NCBI RefSeq assembly: GCF_002796605.1
Contig: NZ_CP024923.1
Coordinates: 2,459,001-2,523,000 of the forward strand
DNA: 64,000 nt
Source of the DNA: Sphingomonas psychrotolerans
Lineage (GTDB): Bacteria > Pseudomonadota > Alphaproteobacteria > Sphingomonadales > Sphingomonadaceae
Direction of reading: 5' to 3'
This document shows, piece after piece, positions 55,547 to 63,604 of this stretch. The number at the start of each line of letters is the position of its first letter. The stretch's first letter is position 1. The translations under genes were made by a program, and so were the position numbers. Below the pieces are notes generated by a model. The model was given only the letters and a program-made list of their open reading frames with translations. It searched no databases and was not told the origin of the DNA.

Positions 55547-57387
55547 CCGAACACCCCGTGAAGATACCAGCTGAGATCCCCTGTCACCGGGCGTTCGCCA
55601 TCGCCCTTGCGGAACAGCCAATAGCGGCGGCCGGCATCGTCCTCGACGCGGAAATAATCGCGGACATGATGCGTCTCGGCTGCGCGTCTCCACCATTCGC
55701 CGTGGATCCGCTCGGGCCCGTCGGCGCGCACCACGCGGTGCGATTGCCCGCGCCAGGTGAAACGGCGCGGGGCATGGTCGGGCAGTTCGGCGACGACATG
55801 GTCGAGCCGTTCGGGCCGGTGCAGCAGCCGCGCCGGCTTGGGCCATTGCGGATGCCAGGGATCCAGCGCCGGGTTGCGATCGAGCTGGCCGACAGCGTCG
55901 ATCTTCGTGCGGGCGCCGGCACGCTCGGGCGAGTCGAGCACGCCCATAGGCGCGACCGAGCGCTCAGGCACGTCGCTCTCGACCGGCCGGCTGCGCCACA
56001 GCGCGCCCAGACCGATGCGCGTGGCAAGCGTGTCGACCAACGTCGCGAGGTCAGGCGTCGCCTCCTCGTCGAGCCGCTCGACGAAGGGTTCGGGACCCAA
56101 TGGCAGCGCGCGACGGACATGCAGCGTGAGCACGTCGATGCCATAGCCCGGCTCGATCTGCTCGATGCGACGGACGAGCAGGCGCAGCAGGTGCGCGCCG
56201 TCGCGGTTGGGGCGGGCAAGACCGATGCGGATGCGCTGCGGCACCCCGTCGATCCGGTCGGCGACCAATTCTATCCGGCTCGCGCCCAGCCCCTTCGCTT
56301 CGAGGACGACAGTGAGGCGCGGAACGAGCGTCCCCAGCCAATGCTCGATCGCCTCGGCGGTGGCGATCGGCTCGGCGAAGCGTTGAACGACTGCGATCGG
56401 CTCGGGTGGCATCACCGGATACAGCGGCTCGGGCAGCCCGCCCAATGCCTGTTCGAGCCGGGCGACGATCGCAGTGCCGAATCTGCGGACCAAAGGCGCG
56501 CGCGGCATCGCCGCGAGCTGCGCGATCCGGGTCACGCCCAGCCGGTGGAGCAATTCGACTGCGGCAGCATCGATGCGCAGCGCCTCGATCGGAAGCGAGG
56601 CGAGCGCTTCGGCTTGCTCCTTTGGCGCGCATAAAATTCCGTCACCCCGGCGAAAGTGCGCGAGCGCCCAGGCCGCGCCGGGCGTGTCGGCGATCGCGAT
56701 CCGCGCGCTATAGCCCAGCCGCGCCAGCATGCGCCGCAGCCGCGCCGCCATCGCCGCTTCGCCGCCGTGCAGATGCGCGACGCCGGTCAGATCGAGGAAC
56801 AAAGTGTCGTCGCCTTCGATCGCCACTGTCGGGGTCCAGCGCCGCGCCAGTGCGACCGCGAGGCTGGCGAGATGGGCGCGATCACTTTCCGGATCGGCAG
56901 GACGGATGTCGAGCCCCGCGACCTGTGCGCGCGCCTGGGCGAGCGCCATTCCGGGCGCGAGTCCCAGCGCGCGTGCTTGCGGGCAAGCAGCGGCGATTTC
57001 GACGCGGTTGCCGTTGCGGAGGCTGGTGACGAGGAGCGGCGATTGCCGGGTCCCACTGTCCGACCGACCGCCCGCATCCGACGGCATTGCGCGGAACGGG
57101 TGTCCCGCCGCTTCGTCCCTCCGGCCGATCTCGTGCCTGGCCGGCAGACGGTGCGCCGGAGGCACCGCAACCTTGCCGAGCTGTTCCTCGCGCGCCCAGC
57201 GGGCACCGGGGCGCCAGCCGCCGCCGCGCGGCACCGAGCAGGCATGTTCCTGCTCCGCCGCAGCGGCCTCGCGCAGCGGATCGAGTGCGGCGGGCGCGCG
57301 CGGCTCAGGCGGCGCGGCGCGCCGCTCCGCCTGCCGTAGCCTTTCGATCGGCCACATCGGCAGGAAGAGCGCAGCGACCCGTTGCAT
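55543..57387 (-). CDS. imuB: ImuB, inactive Y-family polymerase-like protein
   Basis: ImuB is the adaptor of the SOS mutasome, a Y-family polymerase homologue lacking catalysis that links DnaE2 to the beta-clamp. The 614-residue protein starts at ATG 57387 (GGAGG 7 bp upstream, MQRVAALFLPMWPIERL). It shows the little-finger region (RIELVADRIDGVPQRIRIGL) and ends in the conserved RVEDDAGRRYWLFRKGD and SWYLHGVFG. A long Arg/Pro-rich insertion at about residues 25-115 separates the N-terminus from the rest; most relatives have a shorter gap. It overlaps imuA upstream by 83 bp and dnaE2 downstream by 4 bp. Confidence 0.92.
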   Translation of the reverse strand: MQRVAALFLPMWPIERLRQAERRAAPPEPRAPAALDPLREAAAAEQEHACSVPRGGGWRPGARWAREEQLGKVAVPPAHRLPARHEIGRRDEAAGHPFRAMPSDAGGRSDSGTRQSPLLVTSLRNGNRVEIAAACPQARALGLAPGMALAQARAQVAGLDIRPADPESDRAHLASLAVALARRWTPTVAIEGDDTLFLDLTGVAHLHGGEAAMAARLRRMLARLGYSARIAIADTPGAAWALAHFRRGDGILCAPKEQAEALASLPIEALRIDAAAVELLHRLGVTRIAQLAAMPRAPLVRRFGTAIVARLEQALGGLPEPLYPVMPPEPIAVVQRFAEPIATAEAIEHWLGTLVPRLTVVLEAKGLGASRIELVADRIDGVPQRIRIGLARPNRDGAHLLRLLVRRIEQIEPGYGIDVLTLHVRRALPLGPEPFVERLDEEATPDLATLVDTLATRIGLGALWRSRPVESDVPERSVAPMGVLDSPERAGARTKIDAVGQLDRNPALDPWHPQWPKPARLLHRPERLDHVVAELPDHAPRRFTWRGQSHRVVRADGPERIHGEWWRRAAETHHVRDYFRVEDDAGRRYWLFRKGDGERPVTGDLSWYLHGVFG

Positions 57388-58051
57388 CGCATGCCTCCAC
57401 TTGCGTCTCGAAAGATTCGCCGCCCTTCTGGCGCACCAGCGCCACTTGCCAGCGCGCGCGGCCCACTCCGGCCACCGGCAGCGGCGTCGACGGTGCGCAG
57501 GCAACGCGCCAGCGCGTCACCGCCGCGGAGGGCGCGGCCAGCGGGTCGGCGCCTTCGCGCGCATGCCGGCGCATCAGCAATGCGATCGTGCGGCCGCCCT
57601 CGGCGGCGAGCTGGAGCCGGCGGCTCGCGGTCATATCGGCGCGCTTGACCTCGCCGATGACCGCGCCCAGCCCGCGGTGCCGGAGGCCTTCCTCCATCAC
57701 CGCGAGCAATTCGGCATCGTCGCGCGCCTCGGCATAGATCAGGCGTTTATGATCGAGCCCGACTTGCGAGAGCCCCGGCGCGAACAGATCGCGCCGCCGC
57801 ACCACCCATAATATCGGCCCCCAGGCGCGCGCGGCGATCCCGGCCATGAACAAGGTCGCTGCGCAATCCTCGGCCATGTCGTTCGAAGCGGCGGCGATCT
57901 CGTGCAACGCATCGAGCCGGAGCCCCTTGTCGGCAAGTCGCGAATCGAGCGCCGCCATTCCGAACGGCAATGCCGGGCGCCGACGGAAATCCTTGGTTTC
58001 CATCGCGCGCAATTGCTCGCGAAGCTGGGCAAGAACGGCAGGGTCGGCCAT
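57305..58051 (-). CDS. imuA: ImuA, RecA-like mutasome protein
   Basis: ImuA is a RecA-fold protein that dampens RecA filaments and is required for DnaE2-dependent mutagenesis. The 248-residue protein has GLRLDALHEIAAAS, TLFMAGIAARAWGPILWVVRRRDLFAPGL and GLGAVIGEVKRADMTASRRLQLAAEGG. The Walker A lysine seen in RecA is not conserved here, as is common in ImuA. The start at ATG 58051 leaves a LexA box 40 bp upstream. The last 83 bp overlap imuB in another frame. It is the first gene of the SOS operon. Confidence 0.9.
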   Translation of the reverse strand: MADPAVLAQLREQLRAMETKDFRRRPALPFGMAALDSRLADKGLRLDALHEIAAASNDMAEDCAATLFMAGIAARAWGPILWVVRRRDLFAPGLSQVGLDHKRLIYAEARDDAELLAVMEEGLRHRGLGAVIGEVKRADMTASRRLQLAAEGGRTIALLMRRHAREGADPLAAPSAAVTRWRVACAPSTPLPVAGVGRARWQVALVRQKGGESFETQVEACDATGRCALPADVADRKATAGGAARRAA

Positions 58052-58079
58052 AAGGCGGCAGCGGCTACTCACGACTCGG

Positions 58080-58105
58080 GGAACAGTTATGTTCCTATTT
58101 TGTTC
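58080..58105 (-). promoter_or_regulatory. LexA (SOS) box for the imuA-imuB-dnaE2 operon
   Basis: GTTC (58091-58094), 7 bp, GTTC (58102-58105) is the exact alphaproteobacterial LexA site. GAAC at 58081-58084 adds an inverted half, making GGAACAGTTATGTTCC. It lies 40 bp upstream of the imuA start. Alphaproteobacterial imuA operons are known LexA targets. Confidence 0.9.
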
Positions 58106-58200
58106 CTATGCGAGTGAGAGTCAATCCATTGCCTGACGGCTTGCGTTATGCCCGGTCGCCCCTAGTGTACTGGCATTCTAAAGCACTCGGGAAGCCTTTC

Positions 58201-60381
58201 ATGACCCATTCGCTTCGGCTCGCATTGATCGCGTCCACCGCGCTCGCCGCCACCACCACGCCTGCCATCGGATTCGCAATGCCCCAGTCCCAGACCCAGA
58301 CTTCTCCGGCACCTGCCACCACGCCCGATCCGACGCCGCTGCTCGCCAAATGGCCGGGGCCGCACGAAGGCGTGCCGCAGTGGGACAAGGTAATCCCGGC
58401 GATGTTTCCGCCCGCGTTCGAGCGCGCGATGGCCAATGCGCGTGCCGAAATGGCGAAGGTCCGCGACAACCCCGCCGCACCCAGCTTCCAGAACACGATC
58501 GAGGCCAGCCAGCGCTCGGGCGAGGAAATGGGCCGGCTGTTCGCGGTCTGGGGGGTCTATCAGAGCAACCTCGCCACTCCGCAAGTGCAGGCGATCGCGA
58601 AGGAATGGAGCCCGAAGCTCTCGGCCTTCTTCACCGAGATGAGCCTTGATCCCAAGATGTTCGCGCGGGTGAAGGCGATCTATGACCACCGTGCGAATGC
58701 CGGGCTCAACTCCCAGCAATTGCGGCTGCTCGAGCGCACCTATCGCGACTATGTGACGTCGGGCGCGCTGCTCGACGAAGCCGGCAAGGTCGAGATCAAG
58801 CGGATCAACCAGGCGCTGGCCACTGCCTATACCGAGTTCAGCCGCAAGGTGCTCGCCGACGAGGAGACCGCAATCCTCCTCGACAGCGAGGCCGATCTCG
58901 CGGGGCTGGCCGACAACTTCAAGGCAAGCCTTGCCGAAGAAGCCAAAGCGCGTGGATCTGCGGGCAAATGGGCGATCAAGAACACGCGGTCGTCGGTCCA
59001 GCCATTCCTGATGTACGCGACCAGCCGCGCACTCCGCGAGAAGGTCTACAAGGCCTTTGTCGACCGCGGCGACAATGGCGACGCCAACGACACCAATGCG
59101 ACCATCGCTGAGATCCTGAAGCTGCGGCAGGCGCGGGCGAAGCTGCTCGGGTTCAAGAACCATGCCTGGTACCGGATGGACGACACCATGGCCGAGACCC
59201 CGGAGAATGCGTCGAAGCTGATGATGGCGGTGTGGCCCGCCGCGGTGGCGCGGGTGCGCGAGGAAGTCGCCGACATGCAGGCGCTGGCGAACGCCGAAGC
59301 AAAGAGGGGGGAAGCCGCCGGTCTCGTGATCGAGCCATGGGATTATCGCTTCTATGCCGAGAAGGTGCGCAAGGCGAAGTACGACCTCGATGAAAACGAA
59401 GTGAAGCCGTACCTCCAGCTCGACCAGATGGTTCAGGCGGCCTTCTATGCCGCGGGTCGGCTCTACGACCTCGATTTCAAGGAAAATACCGGCAGCTTGC
59501 CCGTCTTCCATCCGGACGTGCGCACCTTCCTGGTGACCAATCGTACCACCGGTGCCGAAATCGGCATCTTCTATCTCGATAACTTCGCGCGGGCGGGCAA
59601 GCGCTCGGGCGCGTGGGCGACCGGCTATCGCGGCCGTTCGGGGCTGCGCGGCAACAAGATCGTGCTCGCGTCGAACAACAACAATTTCACCAAGGGTGCC
59701 GCCGGCGAGCCAACCTTGATCAGCAAGGACGACGCGACGACTTTGTTCCACGAATTCGGCCACGCGCTGCACGGCCTGCTCTCGAACGTCTATTATCCGG
59801 GATTGGGCGGCACGCCGCGCGACTTCGTCGAATATCCCAGCCAGGTGAACGAGAACTGGCTGCTCACCCCCGATGTGCTCAATCGTTTCGCCAGGCACTA
59901 CAAGACCGGCGCGCCGATTCCCGCCGATCTGGTCGCCAAGATCCAGAAAGCAGAAACCTTCAATCAGGGTTTCGACACAGTCGAATATCTGTCCTCGGCG
60001 ATCATCGACATGAAGCTCCACGACCGCGAAACGCCGGTGACCGATCCCGACGCGTTCGAGCGCGAAACGCTGGCCAGCATCGGGATGCCCAAGGAGATCG
60101 TGATGCGGCACCGGCTGCCGCAGTTCAATCACCTGTTCTCGAGCGACGCCTATTCGGCGGGTTATTATTCCTATCTGTGGTCGGAGACGATGGATGCCGA
60201 CACCTGGGCGGCGTTCGAGGAAACCGGCAATGTCTGGAACAAGGCGACCGCCGACAAATTCCGCACCACCTTGCTGATGACCGGCAACGAGACCGATCGG
60301 AAGGCGGCCTACAAAGCGTTCCGCGGGCGCGATCCTGACGTGAAGGCACTGTTCAAGCGGCGCGGCTTCCCCGTGGAGTGA
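58201..60381 (+). CDS. M3 family peptidyl-dipeptidase (Dcp-like), exported
   Basis: This zinc peptidase of 726 residues has a signal peptide (MTHSLRLALIASTALAATTTPAIGFAM), so it is probably periplasmic. The zinc site is His517-Glu518-x-x-His521 in TTLFHEFGHALHGLLS, with a third ligand in DFVEYPSQVNENW. ATG 58201 is chosen because upstream codons lie in the imuA promoter region. Dcp cleaves C-terminal dipeptides from short peptides. It is transcribed away from imuA and faces a membrane protein gene. Confidence 0.92.
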   Translation: MTHSLRLALIASTALAATTTPAIGFAMPQSQTQTSPAPATTPDPTPLLAKWPGPHEGVPQWDKVIPAMFPPAFERAMANARAEMAKVRDNPAAPSFQNTIEASQRSGEEMGRLFAVWGVYQSNLATPQVQAIAKEWSPKLSAFFTEMSLDPKMFARVKAIYDHRANAGLNSQQLRLLERTYRDYVTSGALLDEAGKVEIKRINQALATAYTEFSRKVLADEETAILLDSEADLAGLADNFKASLAEEAKARGSAGKWAIKNTRSSVQPFLMYATSRALREKVYKAFVDRGDNGDANDTNATIAEILKLRQARAKLLGFKNHAWYRMDDTMAETPENASKLMMAVWPAAVARVREEVADMQALANAEAKRGEAAGLVIEPWDYRFYAEKVRKAKYDLDENEVKPYLQLDQMVQAAFYAAGRLYDLDFKENTGSLPVFHPDVRTFLVTNRTTGAEIGIFYLDNFARAGKRSGAWATGYRGRSGLRGNKIVLASNNNNFTKGAAGEPTLISKDDATTLFHEFGHALHGLLSNVYYPGLGGTPRDFVEYPSQVNENWLLTPDVLNRFARHYKTGAPIPADLVAKIQKAETFNQGFDTVEYLSSAIIDMKLHDRETPVTDPDAFERETLASIGMPKEIVMRHRLPQFNHLFSSDAYSAGYYSYLWSETMDADTWAAFEETGNVWNKATADKFRTTLLMTGNETDRKAAYKAFRGRDPDVKALFKRRGFPVE

Positions 60382-60459
60382 TTCTCAGGTTCCCCTTTCA
60401 GTTAGCGCGTCATCTCCGCCATCCCGCATGTTCCGCGGTGCTGCGGATTGGGTCTGACC

Positions 60460-61236
60460 CTAGGCGAGCTTGCGTCCGAATGTGCGCGGCGCCGGGATTG
60501 CCGGCGCCATAGCCTTCTGATCCTGTCCGCCCTCCAGCTCGCGCAGGCGCGCGGCGATGCGCTGATCGAACGAAGCCGCGTTCACTTCCTCGACGGGTTC
60601 TGCTCCTGACGCTAGCACCGTCGCAACGCGCCGGCGCAGGAATTTGCGTAATCCGAGCACGAACAGCGCCCCGATCAGCAGCATCGGCAGGAACAGCATA
60701 CCGATCCCGCCCCCGCGCGCTGGCGCGACCGCGGGTATTTCGGCGCTGCCGGTCCCACGCGCATGGGCCATGCCGCGGACACGCGCGCGGAATTGCTCCG
60801 TCGTCTCGCCCTCGCGGCGTTCGATCTCGTTGGCGCTTTTCGAGCGCGCGGGAATCTTGGCGGCATAATTCGCGCGATACGTGGCCGTCGGGTCCATCCC
60901 CAGCTCGACAGTGAGCATCGTGAGCTCGGCCCCGCCCAGCTTCACGTAGCGATCACCATTGTAGAGCACGAAGCTGGGCTCGGTCGGATAAACTTCGGCA
61001 CCGTCGCGAATCTGATAGAATGCGCCGAGATCGTAATATTTGCCGTCGTTGAAATAGGTGCCGGTGTCGGGCAGGTCATAGACCTTGTCGATCTTCTCGG
61101 CATAACCGCTGCTGCTGTTGCTGCTGCCCCAGCCGCCAAAGCGGATGCGGCGCCGCGCCTCGGCCGGCTCGGCCAATGCCCCCAACAACGTCGCGGCGCC
61201 GATCGTCGCCAGCACGAACTTGCCACCTGTCCGCAT
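60460..61236 (-). CDS. Predicted exported protein with one C-terminal membrane helix
   Basis: This 258-residue protein of unrecognised family starts with a signal peptide (MRTGGKFVLATIGAATLLGALAEPAEA). Its soluble part, about 30-165, contains YFNDGKYYDLGAFYQIRDGAEVYPTEPSF. A single hydrophobic stretch near 175-198 (GGGIGMLFLPMLLIGALFVLGLRKF) is followed by basic residues and a cytoplasmic tail. The segment order resembles other sphingomonad hypothetical proteins. It converges with the M3 peptidase and is divergent from cobT. Confidence 0.75.
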   Translation of the reverse strand: MRTGGKFVLATIGAATLLGALAEPAEARRRIRFGGWGSSNSSSGYAEKIDKVYDLPDTGTYFNDGKYYDLGAFYQIRDGAEVYPTEPSFVLYNGDRYVKLGGAELTMLTVELGMDPTATYRANYAAKIPARSKSANEIERREGETTEQFRARVRGMAHARGTGSAEIPAVAPARGGGIGMLFLPMLLIGALFVLGLRKFLRRRVATVLASGAEPVEEVNAASFDQRIAARLRELEGGQDQKAMAPAIPAPRTFGRKLA

Positions 61237-61268
61237 CTTCGCCTCCCGAGGCCGTCGGGCGCACTGTG

Positions 61269-61300
61269 CTGCGAGAAAATTAGAATTTCGCTAATCGCAG
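61269..61300. promoter_or_regulatory. Nested inverted repeat in the divergent gap before cobT
   Basis: CTGCG (61269-61273) and CGCAG (61296-61300) enclose ATTAG (61279-61283) and CTAAT (61291-61295), with a five-base asymmetry on the left. It lies in the 161-bp gap between the exported protein gene and cobT. It could be an operator or a transcribed hairpin; no T-run follows. Weak evidence. Confidence 0.3.
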
Positions 61301-61397
61301 CTGTCCGGGCTCGCGCACGGGGTGACGACGGACCCGCTTTCCCTGCCTCTTGCGTTGCGTGCTTGCATCCTGGCGCCCGATCCTCACAAAGACGAAT

Positions 61398-63221
61398 ATG
61401 GCTGCCGATTCCCCTCTCGAGCGTTTGCGCAACGTATTAGGCGGCACCGCACGCGCGTTGTCGGGCGAAGCCGAGGCCGAACTCTCCTTCACGTCCGAGG
61501 CGCCGCGGCAGGACGGCCGCAGCATCAAGGTGCCGCTCCCGTCCCGCAGCCTTCCGCCCGAGCAGGTGGCCGAAGCGCGCGGCTTCTCCGACGGGTTCGC
61601 GCTGCGCATGCGCCATCACGACACGGCGCTGCATGTGCGCGGCGCGCCGGGCGAGCCTGTCGCGCGCGCGGTGTTCGACGCAGTCGAGGCCGCGCGGGTC
61701 GAAGCGCTCGGCTCGCGCGGTTATGCTGGCATCGCCGACAATCTCGAGCATTCGTTGAATGTCCGGCTTCGCTCGGACCCGATCGCCCGCGCGCGCAACC
61801 GTGAGGAAGTGCCGCTGTCGACCGCTGTAGGCCTGCTCGTCCGCGAGCGGCTGACCGGGCGCGAGACGCCGGCCAGTGCGGCGATGGGCATAGCGCTGAT
61901 CCGCGACTGGATCGAGGAGCGCGCCGCCGCCGATCTCGACGCGCTCGCGCTGACGATCGACGATCAGCAGGCGTTCGCCAGCCTCGCGACCCGGCTGCTT
62001 CGGGATCTCGAACTGGTCGAAGGCGAGATGATCCCCGACGAAGCCGAGGAAGGCGGCGGCGAGGACGAGGGCACCGACGACCAGGACGAGCCCGGCGACG
62101 AGGAAGGCGACAGCGAAGCCCAACAGGGCGAAGGCGAAGTCGAGGCCCGCGGCGAACAGCGCGAATCGGATCAGAGCGAGGAAGGCGAGGACAGCCAGTC
62201 CGAAGCGATGGACGATGGCGACGGCGAACCCGGCGACGACGGCGAGGGCATGATGCCGGTCCGCCCAAATCGCCCGTGGAGCGACATGCCGCCGCAATTC
62301 GAATACCGGCCCTACACTACCCAGTTCGACGAAGTGATCGCCGCGACCGAACTCTGCGATGCCGAGGAGCTCGACCGGCTGCGCGCCTATCTCGACCAAC
62401 AGTTGATCCATCTGCAGGGCGCAGTCACCAAGCTGGCCAACCGGCTCCAGCGCCGGCTGATGGCGCAGCAGAACCGCAGCTGGGACTTCGATCAGGACGA
62501 GGGCCTGCTCGATGCCGCGCGGCTGGCGCGGGTGGTGGTCAATCCGATGCAATCGCTGTCGTACAAGATCGAGCGCGACACCGAATTCCGCGACACCGTG
62601 GTGACGCTGTTGATCGACAATTCCGGATCGATGCGCGGACGGCCGATCTCGATCGCAGCGATCAGCGCCGACATCCTCGCGCGCACGCTCGAGCGCGTCG
62701 GCGTGAAGACCGAAATCCTCGGCTTCACGACGCGGGCATGGAAAGGCGGGCAAGCGCGTGAAAAGTGGCTCGCCGAAGGTCGCCCCGCCCAGCCCGGGCG
62801 GCTCAACGACGTGCGCCACATCATCTACAAACAGGCCGATGAGCCGTGGCGCCGCGCCAAGCGCGCGCTCGGGCTGATGATGCGCGAGGGGCTGCTCAAG
62901 GAGAATATCGACGGCGAGGCCCTGCTCTGGGCGCACCAGCGGATGATCGGGCGGCCCGAGGAGCGCAAGATCCTGATGGTGATCTCCGACGGCGCGCCGG
63001 TCGACGATTCGACGCTGTCGGTCAATTCGGGCTCGTATCTCGAGCGCCATCTGCGCCAGGTGATCGGCTGGATCGAGGCGCGCTCGCCGGTCGAGCTGGT
63101 CGCGATCGGCATCGGCCACGACGTGACGCGCTATTACAGCCGCGCGGTGACGATCATGGACGCCGAACAGCTTGCCGGCACGATGGTCGAGCAACTGGCG
63201 GCGCTGTTCGATACCGAATGA
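61398..63221 (+). CDS. cobT: Cobaltochelatase subunit CobT-like VWA protein
   Basis: CobT pairs with CobS in the ATP-driven cobalt chelatase. The 607-residue protein has a helical N-terminal region, an acidic linker of about 90 residues (about 215-300, mostly Glu, Asp, Gly, Ser), and a C-terminal von Willebrand A domain. The metal-site DNSGSM motif (407-412) and a further [14 protein letters not shown] segment are visible. ATG 61398 was chosen because [16 protein letters not shown] is the conserved start. No other cobalamin gene is adjacent; cobS is 25 kb upstream. Confidence 0.93.
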   Translation: MAADSPLERLRNVLGGTARALSGEAEAELSFTSEAPRQDGRSIKVPLPSRSLPPEQVAEARGFSDGFALRMRHHDTALHVRGAPGEPVARAVFDAVEAARVEALGSRGYAGIADNLEHSLNVRLRSDPIARARNREEVPLSTAVGLLVRERLTGRETPASAAMGIALIRDWIEERAAADLDALALTIDDQQAFASLATRLLRDLELVEGEMIPDEAEEGGGEDEGTDDQDEPGDEEGDSEAQQGEGEVEARGEQRESDQSEEGEDSQSEAMDDGDGEPGDDGEGMMPVRPNRPWSDMPPQFEYRPYTTQFDEVIAATELCDAEELDRLRAYLDQQLIHLQGAVTKLANRLQRRLMAQQNRSWDFDQDEGLLDAARLARVVVNPMQSLSYKIERDTEFRDTVVTLLIDNSGSMRGRPISIAAISADILARTLERVGVKTEILGFTTRAWKGGQAREKWLAEGRPAQPGRLNDVRHIIYKQADEPWRRAKRALGLMMREGLLKENIDGEALLWAHQRMIGRPEERKILMVISDGAPVDDSTLSVNSGSYLERHLRQVIGWIEARSPVELVAIGIGHDVTRYYSRAVTIMDAEQLAGTMVEQLAALFDTE

Positions 63222-63258
63222 TCTTCCGCCTTCTTCGTCATCCCGGCGGTTTGGAGGC

Positions 63259-63516
63259 ATGAAGGTCGATCCCCCCCGCGCCGGATTTCACGGTCCGGTG
63301 AAACGATCGGTCACCATCGCCGGGCATCAGACCTCGATCAGCCTCGAGCCGATCTTCTGGGACGCGCTGGAAGCCGCGGCAGCCGATCTCGCGCTGCCGC
63401 TCAACGCATTGGTCGCGGCGATCGATCACGCACGGATCCAGGCTGATGCCCCGCCCAACCTTGCCAGCGCAATCCGGACATGGCTGCTCGACCGGCTTCT
63501 ACCTGAGTTGGTCTGA
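63259..63516 (+). CDS. Ribbon-helix-helix domain protein
   Basis: This 85-residue protein has an RHH_4-type segment, KRSVTIAGHQTSISLEPIFWDALEAAA, followed by a helical dimer region (ARIQADAPPNLASAIRTWLLDRLLPEL). The family is small, DNA-binding or regulatory, often near cobT. ATG 63259 has GGAGG immediately upstream; the 1-bp spacing is unusually short. It is 37 bp after cobT in the same direction and just upstream of a Fur-controlled receptor gene. Its targets are unknown. Confidence 0.8.
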   Translation: MKVDPPRAGFHGPVKRSVTIAGHQTSISLEPIFWDALEAAAADLALPLNALVAAIDHARIQADAPPNLASAIRTWLLDRLLPELV

Positions 63517-63524
63517 TACAAATC

Positions 63525-63575
63525 TGCAAGTCGTTCGCAATAGTGATTGACACTGCGAATGCCTCGCAATAGCGA
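63525..63575. promoter_or_regulatory. Two Fur-like palindromes within a predicted promoter
   Basis: TGCAAGTCGTTCGCA (63525-63539) and TGCGAATGCCTCGCA (63554-63568) share TGCRA-N5-TCGCA and are each followed by ATAG, 29 bp apart. TTGACA (63547-63552) and, 17 bp later, TAGCGA (63570-63575) could be the -35 and -10. The second palindrome would lie between them, a typical repressor position ahead of an iron-uptake gene. Confidence 0.6.
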
Positions 63576-63604
63576 CGCGTAACGACACCATCAGGGGGAT
63601 CATC

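Noticed and set aside
57305..57387. imuA/imuB overlap as a further frameshift
   Set aside because: Both frames retain sensible sequence, and each has its own start and stop; imuB has its own ribosome site.
58162..60132. 656-codon minus-strand frame opposite the M3 peptidase
   Set aside because: The M3 protein has HExxH and a signal peptide in the plus frame. The antisense translation is rich in His, Arg and Gly with no family resemblance.
61437..63260. 607-codon minus-strand frame opposite cobT
   Set aside because: CobT is complete on the plus strand with a VWA site. The antisense product is a composition artefact of the acidic linker and GC-rich codons.
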